Shown here: positions 1 to 8,648 of the stretch, piece after piece
How positions within the stretch are numbered: position 1 is the first letter of the stretch
Layout of the letters: every line of letters starts with the position of its first letter
From: Sinorhizobium mexicanum
Lineage (GTDB): Bacteria; Pseudomonadota; Alphaproteobacteria; Rhizobiales; Rhizobiaceae
DNA length: 64,000 bases
Reading direction: 5' to 3'
Assembly: GCF_013488225.1 (NCBI RefSeq)
Contig: NZ_CP041238.1
Span: 18,501 to 82,500, forward strand
The notes under the pieces: model-generated
The model's input: only the letters and a program-made list of their open reading frames with translations
What the model was told of the DNA's origin: nothing
The model's database searches: none
Translations under genes and position numbers: made by a program

Positions 1-2
1 CC

Positions 3-986
3 GTGACCGAATACAGCTTCGGCGCGGCCGGGCTTGGCGGCCTCTATCGCGAATGCACGCGCGAAGCCGCAATGGCGACGCTCGATGCCGCCTGGGCCGC
101 CGGCATACGCTATTTTGATGTAGCGCCTTATTACGGCTTGGGATTGGCCGAGCGGCGCGTCGGCGATTTCCTGCAGGACAAGCCGCGCGACAGCTTCGTG
201 CTCTCGACAAAGGTTGGCCGCCTGCTTCGTCCGGTGCCGGAAGCCGACGTTCCCGACTATTCTTACGTCAAACCGCTGAATTTCGACGTCACCTTCGACT
301 ACAGCTATGACGCGATCATGCGGTCCGTCGAATTCAGCTATGCGCGCCTCGGTCTCAATCGCATCGACATCCTGTATGTCCATGACATCGGCGTCTACAC
401 CCACGGTGCCGCAAAGAATGCCGTGTTCTTGCGGCAACTGATGGATTCTGGCCTGAAGGCTCTGGAAGAGTTGAAATCGAACGGTGTCATCTCGGCCTAT
501 GGCTTGGGCGTCAACGAGGTGCCCGTCTGCCTTGAGGTCATGCGGCGGGCCGATATCGACTGCATCCTCCTGGCCGGGCGGTACACGCTTCTCGACCGCT
601 CGGCGGTCGCCGAGTTGCTCCCTCTCTGCGAAAAGAAGGGGACGTCGCTCGTCGTTGGCGGCGTGTTCAATTCCGGCATTCTCGCCACCGGTCCGGTGGA
701 CGGCGCGCATTTCGACTACATGCCGGCGAGCGAAGATGTGCGAACGCGGGTTGCGGCGATGGAAAAAATCGCACGCGACCGCGACATGCCGCTTGCGGCA
801 CCCGCGCTCCAGTTTCCACTTTCCAATTCGCAGGTTGCGTCGGTTCTGCTCGGTACCGCGAAGCCTTCAAGCCTCGAGCGCAATATGGAACTCACCCGCC
901 GCAAGATCGCTGCGGAAGAGTTCGCCGCCTTCGAACCTCACACGCTCGTCGCACCCGAACTCGGGCTCGAGGCGGTACGGGCCTGA
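3..986 (+). CDS. Aldo/keto reductase, probable L-fucose (D-threo-aldose) 1-dehydrogenase; 5' end probably cut by window
   Basis: An aldo/keto reductase likely to oxidise a free aldose such as L-fucose at C1 to the lactone with NAD(P)+ in the cytoplasm. The AKR tetrad is visible as D39 and Y44 (FDVAPYYG), K70 (STKVG) and H127 (YVHDIG), counting from the GTG at position 3. The family normally begins about ten residues earlier with a strand containing LGRTGL, so the true start is probably just outside the window. The protein resembles the subgroup annotated as D-threo-aldose 1-dehydrogenase or pyridoxal 4-dehydrogenase. The downstream sugar ABC transporter, zinc dehydrogenase and lactonase support an oxidative fucose-type pathway. 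The substrate is inferred. Confidence 0.8.
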   Translation: MTEYSFGAAGLGGLYRECTREAAMATLDAAWAAGIRYFDVAPYYGLGLAERRVGDFLQDKPRDSFVLSTKVGRLLRPVPEADVPDYSYVKPLNFDVTFDYSYDAIMRSVEFSYARLGLNRIDILYVHDIGVYTHGAAKNAVFLRQLMDSGLKALEELKSNGVISAYGLGVNEVPVCLEVMRRADIDCILLAGRYTLLDRSAVAELLPLCEKKGTSLVVGGVFNSGILATGPVDGAHFDYMPASEDVRTRVAAMEKIARDRDMPLAAPALQFPLSNSQVASVLLGTAKPSSLERNMELTRRKIAAEEFAAFEPHTLVAPELGLEAVRA

Positions 987-1132
987 TACATGACGCTGCG
1001 CTCGCTTGATGCCGGCGCGGCGGCCAGAAAGGGGATGCCGGTACGCCGCTGGCCTGTCCGGAAACTGAAATGCCTATGAAAACAGGTTGTTGCGTCTGGG
1101 AGGAGCGCAATGAAATGGAACCGGCGGGACGC

Positions 1133-1161
1133 TTGCCATTTCAAAGTCACTGCGCTAGCGT
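1133..1161 (+). promoter_or_regulatory. Candidate sigma70-type promoter for the sugar transporter
   Basis: TTGCCA at 1133-1138 and TAGCGT at 1156-1161 are separated by 17 bases. The -10 region overlaps a perfect 8-base palindrome, CGCTAGCG (1153-1160), of a kind a LacI- or GntR-type repressor could bind. It lies about 95 bases before the binding-protein start, in a 268-base gap. The -10 match is weak. Confidence 0.3.
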
Positions 1162-1254
1162 ACCAATCTGTTTTTTATAGATAAAAGATCGATCCGTATG
1201 CACCTTGCGGATCGCATTCGATAACGGAACAGGTGTAGTTGAGAGGAGAACCCG

Positions 1255-2244
1255 ATGAGCATCACAAAGCACATTCTATCCCGCCGTGCCTTCACGGCAC
1301 TTGCCGGTGCCGCCTTCCTTGCGACGATGGCGCCGGTCGCGTCATTCGCCCAGGACGTCACGATCCCGATCATCGTGAAGGACACCACTTCCTTCTATTG
1401 GCAGATCGTTCTTGCGGGTGCGCGCGCCGCCGGTAAGGACCTCGGCGTGAACGTGCCGGAGCTTGGCGCCCAGTCTGAATCGGACATCAACGGCCAGATC
1501 AGCATTCTCGAAAACGCCGTCGCCGGCTCGCCGGCCGCGGTCGTGATCTCGCCGACCGAGTTCAAGGCGCTCGGCAAGCCGATCGACGAGGCAGCAAAAT
1601 CGGTTCCGATCATCGGCATCGACTCGGCGGCTGATTCGAAGGCCTTCACCTCGTTCCTGACGACCGACAACGTCCAGGGCGGTCGCATCGCCGCGGATGG
1701 GCTCGCCGCGGCAATCAAGGAGGCGACAGGCAAAGAGGAAGGCGAAATCGCCATCATCACCAGCCTGCCGGGTGTCGGGTCTCTCGACCAGCGCCGCGAC
1801 GGCTTCCTCGACCAGGTCAAGACCAAGTATCCGGGCTTCAAGGTCGTTGCCGACAAATATGCGGATGGCCAGGCCACGACCGGTCTCAACATGATGACCG
1901 ACCTGATCACCGCCAACCCGAACCTCGTCGGCGTTTTCGCCTCCAACCTGATCATGGCGCAGGGCGTTGGCCAGGCGATCGCCGAGAACAAGCTCGGCGA
2001 CAAGATCAAGGTGATCGGCTTCGACAGCGACGAAAAAACCGTCGGCTTCCTCAAGGAAGGCGTGCTCGCGGGTCTCGTCGTGCAGGATCCTTATCGCATG
2101 GGTTATGATGGCGTGAAGACGGCGCTTGCGGTTTCGAAGGGCGAGAAGGTCGAAGCGAACGTCGATACCGGCGCGAACCTCGTCACCAAGGCCAACATGG
2201 CCGAGCCGAAAATCGACGCGCTTTTGAACCCGAAGGTAAACTAG
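1255..2244 (+). CDS. Sugar ABC transporter periplasmic substrate-binding protein
   Basis: A periplasmic binding protein of the ribose/galactose-binding (Peripla_BP_4) type that delivers a sugar to the membrane transporter encoded next. The N-terminus has a twin-arginine signal (SRRAFT at 9-14), a hydrophobic stretch and a likely cleavage after Ala32 (SFA/QDV), which suggests Tat or Sec export. The length of 329 aa is normal for the family. The ATG has a strong ribosome site (GAGAGGAG, about 7 bases upstream). It is followed by one ATPase with two ABC domains and one permease, the usual arrangement for this transporter class. With the flanking aldose dehydrogenase and lactonase the substrate is probably L-fucose or a stereochemically similar sugar, but the sequence alone does not prove this. 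Confidence 0.88.
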   Translation: MSITKHILSRRAFTALAGAAFLATMAPVASFAQDVTIPIIVKDTTSFYWQIVLAGARAAGKDLGVNVPELGAQSESDINGQISILENAVAGSPAAVVISPTEFKALGKPIDEAAKSVPIIGIDSAADSKAFTSFLTTDNVQGGRIAADGLAAAIKEATGKEEGEIAIITSLPGVGSLDQRRDGFLDQVKTKYPGFKVVADKYADGQATTGLNMMTDLITANPNLVGVFASNLIMAQGVGQAIAENKLGDKIKVIGFDSDEKTVGFLKEGVLAGLVVQDPYRMGYDGVKTALAVSKGEKVEANVDTGANLVTKANMAEPKIDALLNPKVN

Positions 2245-2261
2245 ACCTGGAGGCGTAAAGG

Positions 2262-2305
2262 CTACAGCGCCCTTTGCGCGTCTGATCAGACGCGCGGCGC
2301 TGTGG
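2262..2305. repeat. Single-palindrome RIME-type repeat
   Basis: An interrupted palindrome that starts CTACAGCG, has GCGCGTCTGATCAGACGCGC at the centre and ends GGCGCTGTGG. It is one half of the two-palindrome RIME-like element seen complete at 9115-9222. It lies between the binding-protein stop and the ABC ATPase start, where the hairpin could protect the upstream transcript end and lower downstream expression. Confidence 0.75.
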
Positions 2306-2445
2306 GCGGCGGTGGGTACGAGGGGCGCCGTCGCCATCCGGGTTGGCGCATAACCCCGGGGAGCAATTTTCGGGGTTATGCGCGGATAGGCGTTGCAGCG
2401 GCGCGTCGGCTTTGACGCGCATGCGCTGTTGAGGAGGAGGCATTC

Positions 2446-3993
2446 ATGATTGGACTTCAAGAGGTCGGCCATCGACACGCGCTCACAACCCCCGCCGGCC
2501 ACCCCGTTCCCAAGGGTGAGCCAATCCTCGAATTGCACAGCCTGCGCAAGAACTACGGCGCCGTCGAAGCGCTGAAGCCGGCAACCATGACATTCCTCTC
2601 CGGCGAGGTGCACGCTATCGTCGGCGAAAACGGCGCCGGCAAGTCGACGCTGATCAAACTGCTGACAGGCGTGATAACCCGAACCTCGGGCGAAATCCTC
2701 TGGTGTGGCGAACCGGTCCAACTCGCGAACCCCAACGAGGCGATTTCGCGTGGCATCAACGCCGTCCACCAGGAAGTCGTGCTCTGCCCCCACCTGAGCG
2801 TCGCGGCCAACATGTTCCTCGGTGACGAGATGAACAGGCGCGGCCTGATGCGCAAGCGCGCAATGACCGACGCGGCCCAAGGGGTGCTCGATGATCTCGG
2901 TTTCAACCTGCCCGCAGGCGCTGTCCTGGGCAGCCTGACGATCGGCCAGCAGCAACTGGTCGCGACAGCGCGGGCAGCGATGCGCGGCACTCAGTTCCTG
3001 ATCTTCGACGAGCCGACGGCCTATCTTACGCGCCAGGAATCCGAGCAGCTGTTCCGCCTCATTCGCCGGTTGCAGAGCGAAGGTGTCACGATCGTCTATA
3101 TCAGCCACCGCCTGGAGGAGGTGTTCGAGCTTGCCGACCGGGTCTCCGTCCTGCGCGACGGCACCCATGTCGGCACCCGGGCGATCGGCGAGACGAACGA
3201 GGCCGAGCTGATCGCGCTGATGATCAATCGCACGATTGAACAGATTTATCACAAGGAACATTTTCCCGCCGGCGAGACGCTCGTTGAAACGCGCGGGCTC
3301 TCCGGTCCGGGCTTTGCCGACGTGTCTCTGACGGTAAAGGCCGGCGAGATCGTCGGCCTCTACGGCCTGATCGGTGCCGGCCGCAGCGAATTTGCACTCG
3401 GCCTCTATGGCCGCCACCGGCTGAGTGCCGGAGAGGTCTTCTGGCAGGGAAGCAAGGTTGACATCGACAGCGAGCGAAAGGCGATGGAGCTCGGGATTGC
3501 GCTCGCGCCGGAGAGCCGCCGTGACCAGGGGCTCTGCCTCAACCTGCCGATCGGCCTCAACATCAACCTGCCGGTTTTCCGCAAGCTGACGCGCGGACTG
3601 ACGATCAACCGCGCCGAGGAGGCCGCGAACGCCGACCGCCAGATCAGGGATCTGAAGATCAAGACGCCGTCGCGCCGGGTTCTGGCATCGGCCATGTCCG
3701 GCGGCAACCAACAGAAGATCGTCATCGGAAAGTGGCTGAGCCACGGGGCGAAGCTGTTCATCTTCGACGAACCGACCGTCGGCGTCGATGTCGGCACCAA
3801 GGCCGAAATCTATCGGCTTTTCGCGCGGCTCCTGGAGAAAGGTGCGGGCATTATCCTGATCTCGTCCTACCTGCCGGAGGTCTACGAACTGTCGGACCGG
3901 CTGCATGTCTTCCGGCAGGGGCGGATTGTGGGAAGCCACGGCTACCGCACGGCCAGCCACGAAGAAGTGCTGGCGCAGGCGATCGGCGCGTGA
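2446..3993 (+). CDS. Sugar ABC transporter ATP-binding protein (two ABC domains)
   Basis: The energising subunit of the sugar importer, of RbsA/MglA type, acting on the cytoplasmic face of the membrane. The first ABC domain has Walker A GENGAGKS (about 60-67), a divergent signature (LTIGQQQ) and Walker B LIFDEPTAYLT. The second has the degenerate Walker A GLIGAGRSE typical of this family, signature MSGGNQQK and Walker B FIFDEPTVGVD. At 515 aa it is full length. The ATG follows a GAGGAGGAG ribosome site. The gap from the binding-protein gene is 201 bases and holds a palindromic repeat. The permease follows 40 bases after the stop. Confidence 0.92.
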   Translation: MIGLQEVGHRHALTTPAGHPVPKGEPILELHSLRKNYGAVEALKPATMTFLSGEVHAIVGENGAGKSTLIKLLTGVITRTSGEILWCGEPVQLANPNEAISRGINAVHQEVVLCPHLSVAANMFLGDEMNRRGLMRKRAMTDAAQGVLDDLGFNLPAGAVLGSLTIGQQQLVATARAAMRGTQFLIFDEPTAYLTRQESEQLFRLIRRLQSEGVTIVYISHRLEEVFELADRVSVLRDGTHVGTRAIGETNEAELIALMINRTIEQIYHKEHFPAGETLVETRGLSGPGFADVSLTVKAGEIVGLYGLIGAGRSEFALGLYGRHRLSAGEVFWQGSKVDIDSERKAMELGIALAPESRRDQGLCLNLPIGLNINLPVFRKLTRGLTINRAEEAANADRQIRDLKIKTPSRRVLASAMSGGNQQKIVIGKWLSHGAKLFIFDEPTVGVDVGTKAEIYRLFARLLEKGAGIILISSYLPEVYELSDRLHVFRQGRIVGSHGYRTASHEEVLAQAIGA

Positions 3994-4033
3994 TTGCGCG
4001 AACAGGGCACAAGGGACTGCAGGGAGGAACGAC

Positions 4034-5011
4034 ATGAGTGTGGAAACGGTTGAAACCAGCGCAGGGCCGACGCCGAGGAAGGGAATCAGCATCCTGTTCG
4101 GCCTGACGCTGGTCGGGCTGCTGCTCTTCCTCTGGCTGCTCCTTGGCTTCGCGACCAACAGCTTCTGGACGCCGAACAATATCAGCAACCTCCTGCGCCA
4201 GGGCGCAATGACGGCGATCCTCGCCGTCGGCCAGACCTTCGTGATCATCACAGCCGGCATCGACCTTTCGGTCGGGGCGGTCGTCGGCTTCACCAGCGTC
4301 ATCGTCGCATGGCTGCTGGCCGCCGGCGTTCCCCTGTGGCTTGCCCTCCTCGCCACCTTGGCGATCGGCGTCCTGATCGGCGCCTTCCACGCCTTCGGCA
4401 TCGTCCGCATGGGTCTGCCGGCCTTCATCATCACGCTGGCAACGCTGACCTCTCTGCGGGGCATCGGGCTGCTCATCACCAACGGCTCGACGATATCGAT
4501 CACCAACGAGGCCTTCACCAATTTCTCGCGGGCCGATTTCCTCGGTGTGCCGAGCCTGTTCTGGATGGTGATCGTTGTCGCCGTGCCGGCCTATATCTTC
4601 CTGCATTTGAGCCGTTTCGGCCGTTATCTCTTTGCCGTCGGCTCGAACAGCGAGGCGGCCCGCCTTTCCGGCGTCAACGTCAACCGCACGACCTATCTCG
4701 CCTATATCCTGTCATCAACCTGCGCCGCCTTTGTCGGCCTGCTGCTTGCCTCGCGCATCGGCATCGGCAACGCCACGCAGGCGGAGGGCTGGGAACTGCA
4801 GGCGATCGCCTCATCGGTGATCGGCGGCACAAGCCTGTTCGGCGCCGTCGGTTCAGTCCACGGCCCACTGCTCGGCGCTTTCATTCTTGCGACGATCAAC
4901 AACGGCGCCAATCTGTTGAACGTCAATTCCTTCTGGCAGCGCATCATCACCGGGCTGCTGATCATCGTCATCGTCTACTTCGACCAGCTCCGCCGGCGGG
5001 GCGAGCGATGA
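4034..5011 (+). CDS. Sugar ABC transporter permease
   Basis: The inner-membrane channel subunit of the sugar importer, RbsC/BPD_transp_2 family, with about 8-10 hydrophobic segments. The family motif GIDLSVGAVVGF is present. The reading frame is open upstream to 3905, but the ATG at 4034 is chosen because GGGAGG lies just before it and because the earlier part overlaps the ATPase gene with low-complexity arginine-rich residues. The resulting 325 aa is typical. Its TGA overlaps the ATG of the next gene (ATGA at 5008-5011), so the two are translationally coupled. Confidence 0.9.
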   Translation: MSVETVETSAGPTPRKGISILFGLTLVGLLLFLWLLLGFATNSFWTPNNISNLLRQGAMTAILAVGQTFVIITAGIDLSVGAVVGFTSVIVAWLLAAGVPLWLALLATLAIGVLIGAFHAFGIVRMGLPAFIITLATLTSLRGIGLLITNGSTISITNEAFTNFSRADFLGVPSLFWMVIVVAVPAYIFLHLSRFGRYLFAVGSNSEAARLSGVNVNRTTYLAYILSSTCAAFVGLLLASRIGIGNATQAEGWELQAIASSVIGGTSLFGAVGSVHGPLLGAFILATINNGANLLNVNSFWQRIITGLLIIVIVYFDQLRRRGER

Positions 5012-6048
5012 CCGGGGTTGCCGGTATGAAGGCCGTCCTCTGTCCGGAGCCGGGCCGCCTCGAGATCGTCGACCGCAGTCGGCCCGCGGCGCCGGCCGCC
5101 GGCTGGGTGCGCCTCGCCGTCAGCCATGTCGGGATTTGCGGTACCGACTACCACATCTTCGAAGGCAAGCATCCCTTCCTGCAATATCCCCGCGTGATGG
5201 GGCACGAAATCTCGGCAAAGGTGATCGAAGCCGGACCTGAAACGTCGCTCGCGCCCGGAACGCTGGTGGTGGTCAATCCCTATCTCTCCTGCGGAAGCTG
5301 TGTGGCCTGCAGAAGCGGAAAGCCGAATTGCTGTACGGCGATCCGTGTACTCGGCGTGCACACCGACGGTGCCTTCTGCGAGGAGATCGTCATGCCGGAA
5401 GGAAATCTCTATCCGGCTCATGATCTGGCGCCGGAAGCCGCCGCTACGGTCGAGTTCCTGGCAATCGGCGCCCATGCCGTGCGCCGGTCGAAGGCAGCGC
5501 CCCCTGCCCGTTCGCTGGTCATCGGCGCTGGCCCGATCGGCCTCGGGACGGCGATCTTCTCGCGCATCGCCGGACACGACGTGACGCTTCTCGACACGAG
5601 CGTGGAACGGCTGGCCTTCGCCGCCGACAGGCTCGGCTTCTCGCAGCGCATCGTTGCCGACGGCGACACGGAACGTGCGGTCGCGCGGGCGACGGATGGC
5701 GATGGCTTTGATGTCGTCTTCGATGCGACAGGCAACACGACGTCGATGGAACGGTCGTTCGCCCACGTCGCCCATGGCGGAACGCTGGTCTTCGTCAGCG
5801 TGGTCAAGGACGAGATCCGCTTCTCCGATCCGGAATTCCATAAGCGCGAGATGACCTTGGTCGCCAGCCGCAATGCCACACGAGTGGATTTCGATCATGT
5901 CGTCGCGTCGATCCGTGACGGGCTGGTGCCGGTCGACACGCTGATCACCCATCGCACGACACTCGCTGAGGCGGTGAACGATCTGCCGCGCTGGGCGCAA
6001 GACAAGGCCGGCCTGGTCAAGGCCGTCATCAAGGTGGATACCGCATGA
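5008..6048 (+). CDS. Zinc-dependent alcohol dehydrogenase (MDR family)
   Basis: A medium-chain zinc dehydrogenase expected to oxidise a sugar-acid or polyol hydroxyl with NAD+. The catalytic-zinc region HVGICGTDYHIFEGKHPF and GHE are present. The structural-zinc loop has four cysteines (CGSCVACRSGKPNCC). The Rossmann glycine motif is VIGAGPIGLGTA. I use the ATG at 5008, coupled to the permease stop; an ATG at 5026 (MKAVLC) is an alternative. The protein resembles L-threonine/galactonate dehydrogenases. In an oxidative fucose pathway it may act on L-fuconate or the 2-keto-3-deoxy acid, but that role is inferred from context. Its TGA overlaps the ATG of the lactonase gene. Confidence 0.85.
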   Translation: MTGVAGMKAVLCPEPGRLEIVDRSRPAAPAAGWVRLAVSHVGICGTDYHIFEGKHPFLQYPRVMGHEISAKVIEAGPETSLAPGTLVVVNPYLSCGSCVACRSGKPNCCTAIRVLGVHTDGAFCEEIVMPEGNLYPAHDLAPEAAATVEFLAIGAHAVRRSKAAPPARSLVIGAGPIGLGTAIFSRIAGHDVTLLDTSVERLAFAADRLGFSQRIVADGDTERAVARATDGDGFDVVFDATGNTTSMERSFAHVAHGGTLVFVSVVKDEIRFSDPEFHKREMTLVASRNATRVDFDHVVASIRDGLVPVDTLITHRTTLAEAVNDLPRWAQDKAGLVKAVIKVDTA

Positions 6049-6878
6049 CCTTGATCGATGCGCACCAGCATTATTGGACGCTCGGCCTTGGCCATAACGA
6101 CTGGCCTGAGCCGGATCTCGCGCCGATCTATCGCGATTTCGGGCCGGAGGACCTCAAGCCTAACCTGGCCGCCGCAGGAATTTCGCGGACCGTTCTCGTC
6201 CAGGCTGCACCGAACGTGACGGAGACCGAGTTCCTGCTTTCCGTCGCCGAACAAGAGGAGAGTGTGGCGGCCGTAGTCGGTTGGGTCAATATTCTGGCCG
6301 CCGATGCCGCTTCAGAAATCAGGCGCCTAAAGGCTAACCCGAAGTTCAAGGCCATCCGCCCGATGCTGCAATCCATTTTGGAGACCGCCTGGATCCTGCA
6401 GCCGCAGGCAATCGCCACGCTGCAGGCGCTGCCGGGACTGGATATGCGGTTTGACGCTCTGATCCAGCCGCGGCATTTGCCGGTCATTGCGGCCCTTGCC
6501 GCTGAGGTGCCCGAGCTTGCGATCGTCGTCGACCATGGCGCCAAACCCTTTATCGCCGCCGGAAAGATGGAGCCGTGGCAGTCGGACATGGCGGCGCTGG
6601 CCCGTCGCCCCAACGTCTACGTCAAGCTCTCGGGGCTGGTGACCGAGGCTGGCGGCGGCTGGTCGGTCGAGAGGCTCAAACCCTACGCCGCGCATCTACT
6701 CGATGTCTTTGGAGCGGATCGCGTGATGTTCGGCAGCGACTGGCCGGTGGTGCTGCTCGACGCCGACTATGGCGCATGGTTTGCCGCGGCTCAGGAGCTG
6801 ACGGCGCACCTCACGTCCTCAGAGCGGGAGGATGTCTTTTCACGCACGGCGGCTCGCTTTTACGGAATTTCCGGCTAA
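6045..6878 (+). CDS. Amidohydrolase-2 family lactonase, probable L-fuconolactonase
   Basis: A TIM-barrel metal hydrolase (COG3618-like) that probably opens the sugar lactone made by the aldose dehydrogenase. The N-terminal metal motif DAHQHYW (5-11), the VVDHGAKP segment and the C-terminal FGSDWPV aspartate motif are all visible. The length of 277 aa suits fuconolactonase or rhamnonolactonase. The start overlaps the preceding stop (ATGA), so this is the last gene of the tightly coupled operon. No dehydratase or aldolase follows; if the organism uses this pathway, those genes lie outside the window. Confidence 0.82.
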   Translation: MTLIDAHQHYWTLGLGHNDWPEPDLAPIYRDFGPEDLKPNLAAAGISRTVLVQAAPNVTETEFLLSVAEQEESVAAVVGWVNILAADAASEIRRLKANPKFKAIRPMLQSILETAWILQPQAIATLQALPGLDMRFDALIQPRHLPVIAALAAEVPELAIVVDHGAKPFIAAGKMEPWQSDMAALARRPNVYVKLSGLVTEAGGGWSVERLKPYAAHLLDVFGADRVMFGSDWPVVLLDADYGAWFAAAQELTAHLTSSEREDVFSRTAARFYGISG

Positions 6879-6900
6879 GCAATTGCCTTGCCCGGCTTTC

Positions 6901-6980
6901 CTACAGCGGCGCGCGTCCGATCGGACACGCAAAGCTCGCTGTAGCACTTTGATTTGATACATGATTTTGTCCCTGAATCA
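6901..6980. repeat. RIME-type repeat, partly degenerate
   Basis: CTACAGCG begins the first palindrome (centre GTCCGATCGGAC), followed by CTGTAGCACTTTGA and a decayed second arm (ATACATGATTTTGTCC...). It starts 22 bases after the lactonase stop. Together with the candidate phaZ promoter downstream it accounts for most of the 326-base gap 6879-7204. Confidence 0.75.
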
Positions 6981-7083
6981 GCAGCAGAACGGAAACAGCC
7001 TCGCGCAAGGGAGCGGGGGCAGCGTCGGAAATCCAGTAACATTTTACTGATAGATCTTGTTCCGGAGCGGGAAGGGCATATTG

Positions 7084-7111
7084 TTGCACCGCACAAGAAA
7101 CGTGGTAGTCT
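7084..7111 (+). promoter_or_regulatory. Candidate sigma70-type promoter for phaZ
   Basis: TTGCAC (7084-7089) and TAGTCT (7106-7111) are spaced by 16 bases, about 95 bases before the phaZ ATG. The overlapping TTGCACCGCACAA resembles the TGC-rich sites described for the PHB-responsive repressor PhaR, but symmetry is poor. The remainder of the gap shows no reading frame or structured RNA I can support. Confidence 0.28.
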
Positions 7112-7204
7112 GCCAGCGATTGCGGACACCAAGACAAACAATCGCAAGCTTGCGTCCGACTGGGAGCGGCGTTGTCATTGATTGAAACAAGGGGTACGCG
7201 TCCC

Positions 7205-8479
7205 ATGTTCTACCAGCTCTACGAATTGAACCACGCCATGATGGCGCCGTGGCGCACGGCCGCGGACGCCCTGCGCCTCGCCTTCAACAATCCCATGAAT
7301 CCGGTCTCGCACACCTATTTCGGTCGTGCGACGGCTGCGGGACTGGAGGTTTTCGAGCGCGCCACACGGCGTTACGGCAAGCCGGAATTCGGCCTTCCCG
7401 AAACGATCATCGACGGGCAACCGGTGCCGGTGCACGAAAAGATCGTCTGGCGCGCGCCTTTCTGCAATCTCATCCACTTCGAGCGTTCTCTTCCTAAAGG
7501 GAGAGCGTCGGATCACAAGGTCCTGATGGTCGCGCCGATGTCCGGCCATTACGCCACGCTGCTGCGCGGCACCGTCGAAGCGCTGCTGCCACATGCCGAT
7601 ATCTACATCACCGACTGGATCGACGCCCGGATGGTGCCGCTCGCCGAAGGCACGTTCGATCTCGACGACTATATCGACTACGTCATGCAGATGCTGCGCT
7701 TCCTCGGGCCCGATACCCATGTGATCGGCGTCTGCCAGCCGGCGGTGCCGGTTCTGGCCGCAGCCGCGCTGATGGAAGCGGCGGAAGATCCGCTCGCACC
7801 CGCGTCGATGACGCTGATGGGCGGGCCGATCGACACCCGCATCAATCCGACGGCCGTCAATCAGCTGGCGAAAGAGCGGTCGATCGAATGGTTCCGCGAC
7901 AATGTCATCATGCCTGTGCCATGGCCGCAGCCGGGTTTCATGCGCATGGTCTATCCGGGCTTCCTGCAACTCTCCGGCTTCATGTCGATGAACCTCGACC
8001 GGCACCTGATCGCCCACAAGGAATTCTTCGCGCATCTCGTCAAGAACGACGGTGACGCCGCCGACAAACATCGCGACTTCTATGACGAATATCTGGCGGT
8101 CATGGACCTGACGGCGGAATTCTACCTCCAGACCGTCCAGGTCGTGTTCATGCAGCATGCCTTGCCGAAGGGCGAGATGATGCACCGTGGACGGCCCGTC
8201 GACCCGTCGGCGATCCGCAAGGTTGCGCTTCTGACCGTCGAGGGTGAAAACGACGACATTTCCGGCGTCGGCCAGACGAAGGCCGCGCAGACGATCTGCA
8301 CCAACATCCCGGAACATATGCGTCAGCACTACATGCAGCCGGATGTAGGCCATTACGGCGTTTTCAACGGATCGCGCTTCCGCCGCGAGATCGCGCCGCG
8401 CATTGTCGCTTTCCAGCGCGAGCATTCGCGGCGCGCAGCGCCGGTCAAGCAGCTCATCAAGGGCGGAAAGTCGGCCTGA
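7205..8479 (+). CDS. phaZ: Intracellular poly(3-hydroxybutyrate) depolymerase
   Basis: Mobilises stored PHB granules by hydrolysing the polymer to 3-hydroxybutyrate units in the cytoplasm. The alpha/beta-hydrolase nucleophile elbow is GVCQPA with Cys177 in place of the usual Ser, the hallmark of intracellular depolymerases. An aspartate (EGENDDISG) and a histidine (DVGHYGVF) complete the likely triad. The frame is open to 7172, but the ATG at 7205 (MFYQLYELNH) is the conserved N-terminus and gives 424 aa. It has no signal peptide, consistent with the cytoplasmic type. It has its own upstream gap and a possible terminator, so it is probably monocistronic. Confidence 0.92.
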   Translation: MFYQLYELNHAMMAPWRTAADALRLAFNNPMNPVSHTYFGRATAAGLEVFERATRRYGKPEFGLPETIIDGQPVPVHEKIVWRAPFCNLIHFERSLPKGRASDHKVLMVAPMSGHYATLLRGTVEALLPHADIYITDWIDARMVPLAEGTFDLDDYIDYVMQMLRFLGPDTHVIGVCQPAVPVLAAAALMEAAEDPLAPASMTLMGGPIDTRINPTAVNQLAKERSIEWFRDNVIMPVPWPQPGFMRMVYPGFLQLSGFMSMNLDRHLIAHKEFFAHLVKNDGDAADKHRDFYDEYLAVMDLTAEFYLQTVQVVFMQHALPKGEMMHRGRPVDPSAIRKVALLTVEGENDDISGVGQTKAAQTICTNIPEHMRQHYMQPDVGHYGVFNGSRFRREIAPRIVAFQREHSRRAAPVKQLIKGGKSA

Positions 8480-8491
8480 CAGGAACGGCCT

Positions 8492-8514
8492 CCGCTTTCG
8501 GCAATTGAAGGCGG
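8492..8514 (+). terminator. Possible intrinsic terminator after phaZ
   Basis: CCGCTTTC and GAAGGCGG form an 8-bp stem with one G-U pair and a 7-base loop, followed by TCGTTTT. It lies 12 bases after the phaZ stop. The stem is modest and the T-run short. Confidence 0.4.
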
Positions 8515-8648
8515 TCGTTTTGCCCGTGCAGAGTCAAGATCTTGTCCGATTCCGACAGGGAAAGTCTTGCAGTGACGGCGGGCCTTTCCCACATCGTTTT
8601 CATCGGGTCGCGATTGTCGCGGCCCGCTGATTGCGAGGAATCGTGAAG

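Noticed and set aside
1342..4521. 1059-codon open frame on the minus strand
   Set aside because: It lies opposite the sugar-binding protein, ATPase and permease genes, whose motifs are clear. Its translation is arginine/histidine-rich and lacks domains, typical of the antisense frame of GC-rich genes.
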